NCBI GenBank assembly: GCA_029549985.1
Contig: JAKPIB010000042.1
Coordinates: forward strand, 1 to 55,048
DNA length: 55,048 nucleotides
Direction: 5' to 3'
From: Bacillota bacterium
Lineage (GTDB): Bacteria; Bacillota; Clostridia; Caldicoprobacterales; DTU083
Shown here: in pieces, positions 8,557 through 18,096 of the stretch
How the letters are laid out: each line of letters begins with the position of its first letter
Position numbering within the stretch: position 1 is the stretch's first letter
Position numbers and translations under genes: made by a program
Notes under the pieces: generated by a model
Told to the model about the DNA's origin: nothing
Seen by the model: the letters and a program-made list of their open reading frames with translations, nothing else
Databases searched by the model: none

Positions 8557-9342
8557 ATGCACAAAAGGCCGCTTAAGGACAAGAAAGTCTTTGTTTTGGA
8601 TATGGATGGCACATTCTACCTTGGAGACAGGCTGCTCGAAGGCTCATTGGAGTTTTTGTCGGCAATTCGGGACAGGGGCATGAGCTTCATCTTCTTCACG
8701 AACAACTCCTCCAAAACCCCTGGCTACTACATAAAAAAGCTTGCATCCATGGATTGCCATATTGATGAAAGGCAGATAGTGACTTCTGGCATGGTCGCGA
8801 TCAGCTATCTGAAAAGAAGATTCAGAGCACCTAGGGTTTATCTGCTCGGCACCCCACTCCTTGAAGAAGACTTTGTCAACAGCGGCATCACCCTGACTGA
8901 CTGTGACCCGGATGCTGTAGTTGCAGGCTTTGATACGACCCTGACCTATGAGAAGCTTGACAAGGCCTGCGCCCTTATACGCAAGGGCATCCCCTTCATC
9001 GCGACACATCCTGATATAAACTGTCCGGTCGATAATGGGCTCATGCCTGACTGTGGTGCCATCTGCGCCTTTATAATCACCGCAACGGGCGTGCGGCCGG
9101 AGTACCTGGGCAAGCCCAGCTCAGAAACGCTGGACTTTATCACCCAATATACAAATACCGCCCGCAGCGATTTGGTCTTTGTCGGAGACAGGCTGGAAAC
9201 GGATATCGCCATCGGCTTCAGGCATGAAGTGACGACCGCCCTCGTGCTGACCGGGGTCACCCGCCTGAAGGACCTGGCGGGCTCGGAAATAAAGCCGGAT
9301 ATCATAGCTGACAGGCTGGTAGACCTGTTGGGATACCTATAG
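8557..9342 (+). CDS. HAD-IIA family phosphatase (NagD/AraL type)
   Basis: A 261-residue cytoplasmic sugar- or nucleotide-phosphate phosphatase. Seen: HAD motif I DMDGT with the nucleophile Asp15 and acid/base Asp17, motif II FFTNNSS (about residues 47-53), a C2a-type cap in the middle, the substrate-side GKPSSETLDF with Lys, and motif IV FVGDRLETDI for Mg2+ binding. Length is normal for NagD/AraL/PNPase-like HADs, which dephosphorylate small phosphometabolites. ATG 8557 follows GGGGGG five bases upstream. Its end overlaps the convergent membrane-protein gene by 6 bases. Substrate unknown. Confidence 0.88.
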   Translation: MHKRPLKDKKVFVLDMDGTFYLGDRLLEGSLEFLSAIRDRGMSFIFFTNNSSKTPGYYIKKLASMDCHIDERQIVTSGMVAISYLKRRFRAPRVYLLGTPLLEEDFVNSGITLTDCDPDAVVAGFDTTLTYEKLDKACALIRKGIPFIATHPDINCPVDNGLMPDCGAICAFIITATGVRPEYLGKPSSETLDFITQYTNTARSDLVFVGDRLETDIAIGFRHEVTTALVLTGVTRLKDLAGSEIKPDIIADRLVDLLGYL

Positions 9343-10143
9343 GCTCTCGCTTGCCCTCCCGCCCGTTCTGCGCCTGAAAGGCCCGGCAGCCCGAGACCTG
9401 GAGCCTTGGGTTTGACTGAGTCCTCTGAGTACAGCCTTTTCCAGGTACCAGTAAGCAAGGCAGATCAGGAAGCTGAGGCCCAGCAGCATCAAGGCATTGA
9501 ACGAGTTCACCTCAGGGCTGAATCCTGTCAGCGGGTTTATATCCAATATGCTCACAGCATGGTCAAAGGACGGATGGCTTGAGGCTGGTATGCCCTTAAG
9601 GCTCCGGGCATACACATAAGCGGATCCCTTGTACATGGTCACAAACGTAAGTGCGATGATCCCCGCATACTTGACGGCAGCCTTCACAAGCTTATATTTT
9701 GCCCTTTGGTTTGCCACAAGGCACAGGAAAAACCCTGAAGCCAGAAAAGCCCTGATTGCAGTCAGGTAGGTGTCGGAGCTGAAATGTACAAACAGCTTGT
9801 CCGCCATCACGAGGACATGGAACAGGTAGAGGACCAATCCTCCCAGCAGCCAGACCGGCATGGAGTCTATCGGAGGCTTCAGATCCCTGGTGCAGTACGC
9901 CAGCACTGCCCCTGCAGACAGGGCGATCGCCATGGTAGCCAGCACGAACCCGTACAGGCTGAACTGCAGATCCATATATACCTTATTGCTCAACACAAAT
10001 TTCACGTAGTCCTTTAACTTGATGTGCCGTGGTGACATGGTACCGTCAGGGGGCTCGGATGTCAGGTACAGGACCGTGAGTACACAAACACACAAAGCAA
10101 GCAGGATAATGAAAACCACAGGCTGTTTGCTCGGGCTGTACAT
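9337..10143 (-). CDS. Hypothetical multi-pass membrane protein
   Basis: No family recognised. A 268-residue protein with roughly six hydrophobic spans: about 8-28, 65-85, 95-113, 125-145, 157-172 and 217-236. It has a Lys/Arg-rich cytoplasmic-type C-terminus (RGLSQTQGSRSRAAG onward). Charged loops alternate in a way consistent with an integral membrane protein. ATG 10143 follows AAAGGAGAAG. It converges on and overlaps the HAD phosphatase gene by 6 bases. No transport or catalytic motif is visible. Confidence 0.7.
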   Translation of the reverse strand: MYSPSKQPVVFIILLALCVCVLTVLYLTSEPPDGTMSPRHIKLKDYVKFVLSNKVYMDLQFSLYGFVLATMAIALSAGAVLAYCTRDLKPPIDSMPVWLLGGLVLYLFHVLVMADKLFVHFSSDTYLTAIRAFLASGFFLCLVANQRAKYKLVKAAVKYAGIIALTFVTMYKGSAYVYARSLKGIPASSHPSFDHAVSILDINPLTGFSPEVNSFNALMLLGLSFLICLAYWYLEKAVLRGLSQTQGSRSRAAGPFRRRTGGRASESL

Positions 10144-10249
10144 TTGTATGCTTCTCCTTTTCCTATGTGTATTATCTTACTTTTATTTTCAAGTCCGTTA
10201 TGTTACCGTAATTATACTACAAAACCGGATGCGGCAGTAAGAAATTTTG

Positions 10250-10279
10250 CCGGCCCGGAATATCCGTTTCCTAGGCCGG
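10250..10279 (-). terminator. Probable terminator of the first CDF gene
   Basis: CCGGCC/GGCCGG arms (10250-10255 and 10274-10279) overlap the stop of the minus-strand CDF gene and are followed on that strand by CAAAATTTCTT. The loop is long and the T-tract weak. Confidence 0.45.
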
Positions 10280-11137
10280 ATTCACATGCACGATCACATC
10301 ATCCACCCTGCCGCAGATGCTGCAGCTTTTAAGCTCCTGTTTGATGCGGGCAGCGATGCCATGCCCCTCCTCCACAGTCAGGGTCCCCTTCACTGACACC
10401 TTTATCATTAGAATATACGACACGCCTATAGGCTTGGAGGCTATGTTGTCCACATGATCCACACCAGGCACCGCTTCAATGATCCGCTTAAGCTCCAGGA
10501 GCACTTTCTGGTCGATATTCGTATCCATCAGCACATTATAGGCGCCGGCGAATATCCTGAGGCCGGTCAGTATGATCCATCCCGAGATCCCTACGCCCAC
10601 GACCCCGTCCACCCAGTAAAGGCCATGGGAACCCAGCAGGATGCTTGTCAGGGTCGCTGCCGCCACAAAAACATCATTGCGGTGGTCCATGGCATTGGCG
10701 GCGATGAGCAGGCTGTCCTCCCGGCGTCCGACCCTGCTTGCATGGAAAAACAGCCAGAACTTGAGCATGATCGTCCCAATGGCTGTATACACGAGGTACC
10801 AGTTGAAGCTGAATTCCTGTCTGTAAACGATGGAGTTGAATGAGCTGCCAAGCACCCTGAAACCCACAAGCAAGAGGGTAAAGCTGATCATCATGGCAAA
10901 AACATACTCCGCCTTGCCGTGACCGTAGGGGTGTTCCCTGTCCTCCGGCTTGCTGGCTATTTTGTTGCCGATATAGGTCAGCAGGGATGCAAAAACATCC
11001 TGGGCGCTGTTGAAGCCATCTGCCAGCATGGCCTGGCTCCTGCTGAAATACCCTACAGTCAGCTTCAATATCGAAAGCAATATATTGGCGGATATGCCCA
11101 GCACAGCGATCCGCCTGGTAGCCTTATATCTGTCCAT
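10271..11137 (-). CDS. Cation diffusion facilitator (CDF) metal exporter, NxxxD/DxxxD type
   Basis: A 288-residue inner-membrane metal/proton antiporter. Six spans are visible in the first 200 residues, then a C-terminal cytoplasmic ferredoxin-like domain (VPGVDHVDNI... to VDDVIVHVNP). The metal-site motif in TM2 is ADGFNSAQD (Asn43, Asp47) and in TM5 MDHRND (an Asp-x3-Asp arrangement); HPYGHGKAEY lies between TM2 and TM3. In CDF proteins a TM5 DxxxD motif has been associated with Mn2+ rather than Zn2+, so manganese export is a reasonable inference. ATG 11137 has GGGAAGG upstream; the longer frame to 11155 lacks one. Compare the HxxxD/HxxxD paralogue at 20560. Confidence 0.87.
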   Translation of the reverse strand: MDRYKATRRIAVLGISANILLSILKLTVGYFSRSQAMLADGFNSAQDVFASLLTYIGNKIASKPEDREHPYGHGKAEYVFAMMISFTLLLVGFRVLGSSFNSIVYRQEFSFNWYLVYTAIGTIMLKFWLFFHASRVGRREDSLLIAANAMDHRNDVFVAAATLTSILLGSHGLYWVDGVVGVGISGWIILTGLRIFAGAYNVLMDTNIDQKVLLELKRIIEAVPGVDHVDNIASKPIGVSYILMIKVSVKGTLTVEEGHGIAARIKQELKSCSICGRVDDVIVHVNPA

Positions 11138-11270
11138 AGGCAACCTTCCCGGCATTGTTTTATATAATTAGATTACCCCCGACCAGAAAAATATCACGTT
11201 GCCGGAAGGTCATTACATCCATCATATACATGATACCAAGGGACGGTCCCGGAAGAGTATGTACCCAATC

Positions 11271-11303
11271 AAAAAATCCCTCCCGCATTTTTGCGGAAGG
11301 GAT
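11271..11303 (-). terminator. Terminator of htpG
   Basis: On the minus strand ATCCCTTCCGC and GCGGGAGGGAT flank an AAAAAT loop and are followed by TTTTTTGA. It lies about 12 bases after the htpG stop. Confidence 0.88.
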
Positions 11304-11315
11304 CCTGCCATATAA

Positions 11316-13178
11316 TTAGCTTTCAGCCCCGGCCAGCCTGGACAGGATCAGGTTGCTGCGCCTGATAAATTCCGTCATAGCTTCGGGCTCAAGGGGTCTT
11401 AGGCTGATCTGCGCCAAATCATACACATGGCGGCAGATAAGGGCTGTATCCTCCTTCTTGTCTTCTCTGTCACCGTACTCGACCAGCTTGTTTATCAGGC
11501 GGTTGTTTATGTTCAGCACCAGGGACTCCTCTGCCGGGATATCGCCAAAGCTGAACCCTGCGCCGAACCGCCTGCTGAACTCCTGCATGCGCCTTGACTG
11601 CTCGGCCAGAAGGATCACAGCCGGAGTGTCCTCAGCCTTCAGTGCCTCTATCTCGACCTTCAGGTCCTCCTTGCCAAGGGCCTCCTTGAACAGCTTTTCC
11701 AGGGTCTCCTTTGCTTCCTTCGAGTCCTTTGCCTTTGAGTCCTTGTCCTTGATAACGTCGGAAATATCCGAGTCCACCCTGTTGAACTTAAGGCCGGACT
11801 CTTTCATCTCCAGGAAGTTTATAAAGGCCGAGTCGATCTCGCTGGTCATATAGAGGGCTTCCAGGCCGTATTCCTTGAACATCCTTATGTACTGGGCCTG
11901 CTGCTTTTCATCGGTGATGTAGAATACCTGGTTCTTGTGCTTGTCACTGTTGCGATTCAGGTAATCCTTGAGCAGGGTGTATTCCCCGTCGGTATTTTTG
12001 AAGATGAGTATGTCCTTCATACGGCCGTAGAATTTGTCATCCCTCATGCAGCCGTACTTTATGAAGGGATTTATATCATCCCAGTATTTATTGAAGTTCT
12101 CCCGCTCGGTCTTGAACATACCCGTGAGCTTGTCCGCGACCTTTTTGGCGATATGATCGGAGATCTTCCTCACATAGCCGTCATTTTGCAGAAAGCTCCT
12201 GGAAACATTGAGCGGCAGGTCCGGGCAGTCGATGACTCCTTTGAGGAGGAGCAGAAACTCCGGGATCACTTCTTTTATATTGTCAGCAACGAATACCTGG
12301 TTGTTGTATAGCTTGATCCTGCCCTCCAGGGTCTCGAACTCGTTCCTGAGCCTGGGGAAATAGAGTATGCCCTTTAGCCTGAAGGGATAGTCCACATTCA
12401 GGTGGATCCAGAAGAGGGGATCCTGGAAGTCCAGGAACACCTTGCGGTAAAACTCCTTGTATTCCTCCTCGGTGCAGTCGGAGGGCTGCTTGAGCCACAG
12501 GGGATCGGTGTCGTTTATGGGCTTGTCGTCCTTCTCCTTTTCCTCAACATCCTCCAGAAAAATCTCCGTAGGCAGGAAGGCGCAATACTTTTCAAGTATC
12601 TGCCTCAGCTTGTACTTGTCAAGGAACTCCTTGCTGTCACTGGCTATATGGAGGGTGATCGTGGTGCCTCTCTCCGTCCTGTCGGAGGGGCCCATTTCAT
12701 ACTCTATGCCGCCGGAGCAGGACCACTTCACGGGCTCAGCGTCCTCAATATAGGATCTGGTATCGATCTCGACCTTGTCCGATACCATGAAGGCAGAATA
12801 AAAGCCCAGGCCGAAGTGGCCGATGATCTGGCTGGCCTCATCCTTTTGCGCCTGGTATTTCTTTAAAAATTCCTCGGCGCCTGAGAAAGCCACCTGGTTG
12901 ATGTACTTCTTCACTTCATCGGCTGTCATCCCGATGCCGTTGTCTATGATACGGATGGTCTTCTTTTTCTTGTCCAAAACCACCCTTATTTCAAACCTCT
13001 CATCCTCATTGAGCCTGGCTTCGCCAAGAGAGACGAGCCTTTTCAGCTTGGTTATGGCATCGCTGGCATTGGATATCATCTCCCGCAGGAAGATATCCTT
13101 GTCAGAGTACAGCCATTTTTTGATTATAGGGAAAATATCGGTCGTATTGACGGAAATACTGCCGTTTTCCTTGATCAT
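11316..13178 (-). CDS. htpG: Molecular chaperone HtpG (Hsp90)
   Basis: A 620-residue cytoplasmic ATP-dependent chaperone. The N-terminal GHKL ATPase carries the Hsp90 signature: FLREMISNASDAITKL (Asn and Asp for Mg-ATP), IRIIDNGIGMT and the GHFGLGFYSAFMV lid segment. The middle domain has the PLNVSRSFLQ catalytic-loop Arg. The C-terminal dimerisation domain is present, with no eukaryotic MEEVD tail. Length is typical. ATG 13178 has AGGAGGG nine bases upstream; the longer frame to 13247 would overlap the upstream SNF2 gene end. It may be cotranscribed with that gene (65-base gap). A strong terminator follows. Confidence 0.96.
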   Translation of the reverse strand: MIKENGSISVNTTDIFPIIKKWLYSDKDIFLREMISNASDAITKLKRLVSLGEARLNEDERFEIRVVLDKKKKTIRIIDNGIGMTADEVKKYINQVAFSGAEEFLKKYQAQKDEASQIIGHFGLGFYSAFMVSDKVEIDTRSYIEDAEPVKWSCSGGIEYEMGPSDRTERGTTITLHIASDSKEFLDKYKLRQILEKYCAFLPTEIFLEDVEEKEKDDKPINDTDPLWLKQPSDCTEEEYKEFYRKVFLDFQDPLFWIHLNVDYPFRLKGILYFPRLRNEFETLEGRIKLYNNQVFVADNIKEVIPEFLLLLKGVIDCPDLPLNVSRSFLQNDGYVRKISDHIAKKVADKLTGMFKTERENFNKYWDDINPFIKYGCMRDDKFYGRMKDILIFKNTDGEYTLLKDYLNRNSDKHKNQVFYITDEKQQAQYIRMFKEYGLEALYMTSEIDSAFINFLEMKESGLKFNRVDSDISDVIKDKDSKAKDSKEAKETLEKLFKEALGKEDLKVEIEALKAEDTPAVILLAEQSRRMQEFSRRFGAGFSFGDIPAEESLVLNINNRLINKLVEYGDREDKKEDTALICRHVYDLAQISLRPLEPEAMTEFIRRSNLILSRLAGAES

Positions 13179-13243
13179 AAGCCATATCCCTCCTGTAAAT
13201 TTCAACTGTCCAAGAAAACATTTTATAGCAGTTTGGCAGGTTG

Positions 13244-16200
13244 TCAAGGTTCAAACAGGGCCATGACCTCCTGCTCCGTCATCGCCGTTATGAAGGATTC
13301 ACCCGGGGTTATCACGGCATCTGCCAGCCCTCGTTTCTTTTCCTTGAGCTCTTCTATCTTCTCTTCTATGGTGCCCTTGGTTATGAGCCGCATCACATGC
13401 ACGGCCCTGGTCTGGCCTATCCGGTATGCCCGGTCTGAAGCCTGGTCCTCCACCGCAGGGTTCCACCATGGGTCAAAGTGTATGACCATGTCGGCGCCGG
13501 TCAGGTTGAGCCCTGTCCCGCCTGCCTTGAGGGAGATCAGGAAGACCTGGCCTTCCCCTTCGTTGAACTGCTTTACCAGCCTTCCCCGCTCCTTTACTTC
13601 GGTGTTGCCGTCAAGATACAGGGTGCTTATCCCCTGGCGGGCCAGGCGGTCATTAATAAGGCCCAGCATACTCGTAAACTGGGAAAAGAGAAGTATCCTG
13701 TGGCCGTTGCCCAGGGCGCTTTCCAGTATCTCATCCAGCAGGATGAGCTTGCCACTGTCTCCCCTGTAGTTTTCCAGAAATACTCCGGGATGGCAGCATA
13801 TCTGGCGCAGGCGGGTCAGGGCAGTCAGGATCTTCATACGGCTTTTATCAAAGCCCGCCTCCCTGACCTCATCGGTGATCTCCTTCCGGGCCCTGGCCAG
13901 GTAGGCCAGGTAAATGCGTTTCTGCTCCTCCGTAAGCTCGGCCAGCATCACGTTTTCTATCTTTTCAGGCAACTCCTTCAATACATCGGTTTTGAGCCGT
14001 CTCAGGATAAAGGGCTTTGTATGCATGGAAAGGTCAGCCAGGGCTTCCTCGTCCCCATCCTTTACGATCGGTCTCTCGTAGTCAGACAGGAATTTTGAGT
14101 GGGATCCGAGATACCCGGGCATTATAAAGTCAAAAATCGACCACAGCTCCGTCAGGGAGTTTTCGATCGGGGTGCCGGACAAGGCAAACCGCCGCTTCGC
14201 CTTTATGGACTTTACAGCCTTAGCCCCGCGGGTGGCCGGGTTTTTGATATGCTGGGCTTCATCCAGGATACAGCAGTGAAAGCTCACACCCTTGTAATCA
14301 TCCTTGTCCCGGATGACCAGGGGATATGAGGTTATGACAATGTCCACATCATGAATGGACTTCATGAGCCTTACCCGCTCTTCCTTGGTGCCTGTGATGA
14401 TGAGTGACCTGAGCCGGGGCGTGAACTTTTTTATCTCTGCTTCCCAGTTGTATATGAGGGAGGTCGGCGCGACCACCAGAGATGGCTCTTTTATGCCCTC
14501 CTCCTTGTCCGAAAGGATCATCGCCAGGACCTGGAGCGTCTTACCAAGGCCCATGTCATCTGCCAGGATGCCGCCAAAGCCATATCGGGACAGGGTTTTC
14601 AGCCATTTGAAGCCCTGGCGCTGGTAGTCTCTCAATATGTCCCTCAACGTTTCAGGGATGGCTATCGCCCGGTCCCCCGGCTTTTTCATGTCACTGATCA
14701 GAGTATTGAAACCCTCGTCCCTCTTAAGCCTCAGCGCACCGGCCTGCTCTAGCCGGTCCAGGTACAAGGCCCTGTATTTGGGCATACGGATGATACCCTG
14801 CCTGATATCCTTTTCACCAATGCTTAGCCTATCCAACAGCCTTGATATGCCGATCAGTCCCTCGTCGTCAAGGGGCAGGAAGCTCCCGTCCTTGAGGCGG
14901 TAGTACCGCTTTTTCTCCCGCAGGGCCCCAAGGATGCGGGAAAGCTCATCCGGGTCGATATCGCCCATGTCAAAGGTGAATTCCAACAGGTCTGTCTGGC
15001 TGCTCAAGCTGACTCCGGCAGTATAGGCCCCCTTTTCCCGCACGGTAATCCTGAAATCATCGGAATAATAGACATCAGCGTGTTCAAGGAGCCGCTGCAG
15101 CCCTGTGTAAAAGAAATCGAATATCCTGTCCTCGTCCTCGAGATATATCCCATCCGGCCGGACCACAAATGCATACCGGCTGAAAATCTCCAATATCCTG
15201 CGCTCCCTGTCCAGGTCCCTGAGCAGGATCCTGCTGCCCGTACAGGCATTGGATACCGGGTCAAAGGGGTCGATAGTCCTGTCGCCGTAGTTAAATCTTA
15301 CACCTGCCCTGATGCTGTCTTTCACCCTGTCGAAATAGACCTCGGCGCGCAGCTCCTCCCTCACCAGCATTTCCTCGATGTCGGGGCTCAAGTCCACCTC
15401 GCCGGCCTTCTCCGCATAGGGCAGGATCTCTGACATGAATCTCTCACGATCAGTGCCCGTGAATACAAACTTATGCTCCCCTGTCTGCTCAACGACTCTG
15501 AAAAAGGGCGACAAGCGTTTCAGGCTCTCCCTTGAAAGCCTGTAGATCTGCCCGCCTATCAGTACATAAGAGGCATCCCGGGTCAACGGCGTGATCTGAC
15601 CGCCGAAATCGACAGTAAAGGAGAGGTCCTCTCCCTCCCTGGCTACGGTAAAACGGACAGGGATGTCCGCATCCGGGACCCTCATCCGCTCGACCTGTTT
15701 ACCGTCAATGACTGCGCTGAACCCGGCATCGCCCATTATCGAGAAGAAACGCTTTGCCATGGCGTCGGTGAGGCAAAGGTATTTATCCTTGAATATGCCG
15801 CTGCGGTATCCCTCAGCGGCCTGCTCGTTGGCTTCGTATACCTCACGGACGAATTCAAATAGCGGGCTTTCGTCTATCTCATGCAAGTAGGGGTCGAAGG
15901 TGAAGCCTTTGCCGAATTCTATGGTCTCCCCTTGCTCAAGCTGTTGGAGAAACCTCCTGAGGTTCCTTATCACATAAGGCCTGCCCGTACCTATTCTGAA
16001 GTACAAGAGGGATGAGGTGCCATAGGAGCCCTTCAGGTCGGGCTTATACTCATAGACAGGCTCCAGGGGGATCCCGGCCTTTTCAGCCGATGGGGCATAC
16101 TGAAAGCAGTCAAATACCTTCATGGCCTTGCGCTTCAGCAATATCTGCCTGAAGCCGTCGTTTTCCTCCAGCCATTTCAATTGGAGCAGCACCGCCACGA

Positions 16201-16453
16201 CATGCTGGCAATAGCCCAGGTATTCTCTGCTGGCTAGGCAGGTGCACCTGGCTTCCTTGAAGATCCCGTCGTCGTCAAAGGTGATCCGGACGCTGTGATC
16301 CCGGCTTCCCCGCACCTTGCTGTATATGACGGGCCTGTTGCGCTGTATCCTGATGTCTGTGACCCGCCTGCCGCGGTAATATTCCACTCCCTTTTGGTAT
16401 GCCTGGGGAGACATGCTGTAGTTGACGATTAGGGAATCCGGTATGTGGAGCAT
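13244..16453 (-). CDS. SWIM zinc-finger SNF2/Rad54-type DNA-dependent ATPase
   Basis: A 1069-residue superfamily 2 ATPase. Domains in order: an N-terminal SWIM zinc finger (ARCTCLASREYLGYCQHV, about residues 69-87); a long region that reads like the bacterial SNF2-associated domain (about 150-560); the SNF2 ATPase core with Walker A DDMGLGKT near 632, DEAQHIKN near 730 and ALSGTPIENS; and a helicase C domain with SLKAGGTGLNLTGAD, DPWWNPAVE near 995 and the arginine-finger-like RAYRIGQTR. It probably remodels protein-DNA or RNA polymerase complexes and is not expected to unwind DNA. ATG 16453 follows AGGGTGATC. Complete and undamaged. The htpG gene lies 65 bases downstream on the same strand. 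Confidence 0.92.
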   Translation of the reverse strand: MLHIPDSLIVNYSMSPQAYQKGVEYYRGRRVTDIRIQRNRPVIYSKVRGSRDHSVRITFDDDGIFKEARCTCLASREYLGYCQHVVAVLLQLKWLEENDGFRQILLKRKAMKVFDCFQYAPSAEKAGIPLEPVYEYKPDLKGSYGTSSLLYFRIGTGRPYVIRNLRRFLQQLEQGETIEFGKGFTFDPYLHEIDESPLFEFVREVYEANEQAAEGYRSGIFKDKYLCLTDAMAKRFFSIMGDAGFSAVIDGKQVERMRVPDADIPVRFTVAREGEDLSFTVDFGGQITPLTRDASYVLIGGQIYRLSRESLKRLSPFFRVVEQTGEHKFVFTGTDRERFMSEILPYAEKAGEVDLSPDIEEMLVREELRAEVYFDRVKDSIRAGVRFNYGDRTIDPFDPVSNACTGSRILLRDLDRERRILEIFSRYAFVVRPDGIYLEDEDRIFDFFYTGLQRLLEHADVYYSDDFRITVREKGAYTAGVSLSSQTDLLEFTFDMGDIDPDELSRILGALREKKRYYRLKDGSFLPLDDEGLIGISRLLDRLSIGEKDIRQGIIRMPKYRALYLDRLEQAGALRLKRDEGFNTLISDMKKPGDRAIAIPETLRDILRDYQRQGFKWLKTLSRYGFGGILADDMGLGKTLQVLAMILSDKEEGIKEPSLVVAPTSLIYNWEAEIKKFTPRLRSLIITGTKEERVRLMKSIHDVDIVITSYPLVIRDKDDYKGVSFHCCILDEAQHIKNPATRGAKAVKSIKAKRRFALSGTPIENSLTELWSIFDFIMPGYLGSHSKFLSDYERPIVKDGDEEALADLSMHTKPFILRRLKTDVLKELPEKIENVMLAELTEEQKRIYLAYLARARKEITDEVREAGFDKSRMKILTALTRLRQICCHPGVFLENYRGDSGKLILLDEILESALGNGHRILLFSQFTSMLGLINDRLARQGISTLYLDGNTEVKERGRLVKQFNEGEGQVFLISLKAGGTGLNLTGADMVIHFDPWWNPAVEDQASDRAYRIGQTRAVHVMRLITKGTIEEKIEELKEKKRGLADAVITPGESFITAMTEQEVMALFEP

Positions 16454-16587
16454 CAATGATCACCCTGGTTCGAATGTATTATTTTATTTTATCATTTTTA
16501 CAAGCCCTGATAAAGGCGTCAGCACAAACTTTATACGCTTTTGCACGATAATTGATATGGAAAAGTAAAAAATGTCGCCATTCAGGA

Positions 16588-16616
16588 ATGACATGTCCTC
16601 ACTTTTGCATTAGAAT
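16588..16616 (+). promoter_or_regulatory. Sigma-A promoter of the alpha-galactosidase pair
   Basis: -35 ATGACA (16588-16593), 17-base spacer, -10 TAGAAT (16611-16616), each one mismatch from consensus; the GH4 start is 43 bases downstream of the -10. A GACATGTC palindrome at 16590-16597 overlaps the -35 and could be an operator. Confidence 0.65.
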
Positions 16617-16658
16617 AAAGGTATGCAGAGTAAAATGGATCGGGGAGGAGAATAAACT

Positions 16659-17984
16659 ATGCCTAAAATAGCTTTTATGGGTGCCGGCAGCACAGTCTTC
16701 GCCCGCAACGTGCTGGGAGACTGCATGTGCACACCTGCCCTCAGAGATAGCGAGATAGCCCTGTATGACATCGATGCAAAGCGGCTTGAAGAGTCAGAAG
16801 TGATCCTGAAGGCAATAAACCGGAACATCAACGATTCAAGGGCGAAAATAAAGACCTATCTCGGCGTCGAGCAGAGAAAGGCCGCCCTCAAGGACGCGGA
16901 TTTCGTGGTCAATGCGATCCAGGTCGGTTTCTATGACCCTTGCACGATCATAGACTTCGAAGTACCGAAAAAATACGGACTACGCCAGACCATAGCGGAT
17001 ACACTGGGAATAGGCGGCATCATGCGGGCCCTGCGCACCATACCCGTGCTTGAGGACTTTGCCCGTGACATGGAGGAAGTCTGCCCGGATGCCTGGTTCC
17101 TGAACTATACCAACCCCATGGCCATATTGACCGGATATATGCTGCGCTATACAGGTGTCAAGACCGTAGGCCTCTGCCACAGCGTCCAGGTCTGCTCCTA
17201 TTGGCTGCTGAAATCCTTAGGAATGGAGGACAAGCTGGAAGGCAGGCGGGAGCTGATCGCCGGCATAAACCATATGGGCTGGCTCCTTGAGATATATGAC
17301 AAGGACGGCAACGACCTGTACCCGGAAATCAGGAGAAGGGCCATAGAGAAAAACGACAGGGAAAAGCACAATGATATGGTCCGGTTTGAATACATAAGAC
17401 GCCTGGGCTATTACTGCACTGAGTCGAGCGAGCACAATGCAGAGTACAACCCCTTCTTCATAAAGTCCAAATATCCCGAGCTGATAGATAGATACAACAT
17501 ACCGCTGGATGAGTATCCCCGCAGGTGCGTGGAGCAGATCAAGGGCTGGGAGAATGAGAAGAACAATATCCTACAGGACGGCAAGGTCACCCATACCCGC
17601 AGCGAAGAGTACGCATCGTACATCATGGAGGCTATGACGACCGGCGGCATCTACAAGATCGGCGGAAATGTCATAAACAACGGAGCTATCGAGAACCTGC
17701 CCGCAGAAGCCTGCGTTGAGGTGCCCTGCCTGGTTGACGGCCGCGGGATCCATCCCTGCCATGTAGGCAGGCTGCCCGTACAACTGGCGGCTATGAACAT
17801 GACCAACATCAATGTACAGCTTATGACCATAGAGGCTGCACGTACAAGGAAGATAGAAAACATATACCAGGCAGCCATGCTCGATCCCCATACGGCAGCC
17901 GAGCTCTCCATCGACGACATCGTCAGGATGTGTGATGAGCTGATCGAAGCCCATGGGGAATACATGGCCATGTATCATAAGTAA
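16659..17984 (+). CDS. Glycoside hydrolase family 4 (alpha-galactosidase/alpha-glucosidase type)
   Basis: A 441-residue NAD+- and divalent-metal-dependent intracellular glycosidase. Seen: the N-terminal Rossmann motif IAFMGAGSTVFARN, the NYTNPMAILTGYML segment, the metal-site pair Cys173-His174 in GLCHSVQ, and His205 in GINHMGW, all standard GH4 landmarks. GH4 enzymes cleave via redox/elimination steps. GLCHSVQ resembles the alpha-galactosidase (MelA) and alpha-glucosidase branches more than the 6-phospho-glycosidases. GGGGAGGAG precedes ATG 16659. It is the first gene of a pair with a GH27 alpha-galactosidase, supporting alpha-galactoside substrates such as melibiose or raffinose. No transporter is nearby. 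Confidence 0.92.
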   Translation: MPKIAFMGAGSTVFARNVLGDCMCTPALRDSEIALYDIDAKRLEESEVILKAINRNINDSRAKIKTYLGVEQRKAALKDADFVVNAIQVGFYDPCTIIDFEVPKKYGLRQTIADTLGIGGIMRALRTIPVLEDFARDMEEVCPDAWFLNYTNPMAILTGYMLRYTGVKTVGLCHSVQVCSYWLLKSLGMEDKLEGRRELIAGINHMGWLLEIYDKDGNDLYPEIRRRAIEKNDREKHNDMVRFEYIRRLGYYCTESSEHNAEYNPFFIKSKYPELIDRYNIPLDEYPRRCVEQIKGWENEKNNILQDGKVTHTRSEEYASYIMEAMTTGGIYKIGGNVINNGAIENLPAEACVEVPCLVDGRGIHPCHVGRLPVQLAAMNMTNINVQLMTIEAARTRKIENIYQAAMLDPHTAAELSIDDIVRMCDELIEAHGEYMAMYHK

Positions 17985-18039
17985 TTCGTCAATGATCTTG
18001 TTTGGACCAGATCAGCATAATATAACAGGGAAAACTTAT

Positions 18040-18061
18040 GAGGCAGATGTTTATCTGCCTC
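18040..18061 (+). other. Intercistronic hairpin between GH4 and GH27 genes
   Basis: A perfect 9-bp stem GAGGCAGAT/ATCTGCCTC with a GTTT loop in the 112-base gap between the two glycosidase genes. It lacks a proper T-tract, so it may stabilise or process mRNA or attenuate transcription, not fully terminate it. Confidence 0.55.
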
Positions 18062-18096
18062 TGGCTTTACCCGTATCAGTAGGAAAGGTGGTCTCA

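Noticed and set aside
17953-18096. N-terminal extension of GH27 into the GH4 gene
   Set aside because: The extension lacks a ribosome binding site, does not match GH27 N-termini and includes the intercistronic hairpin.
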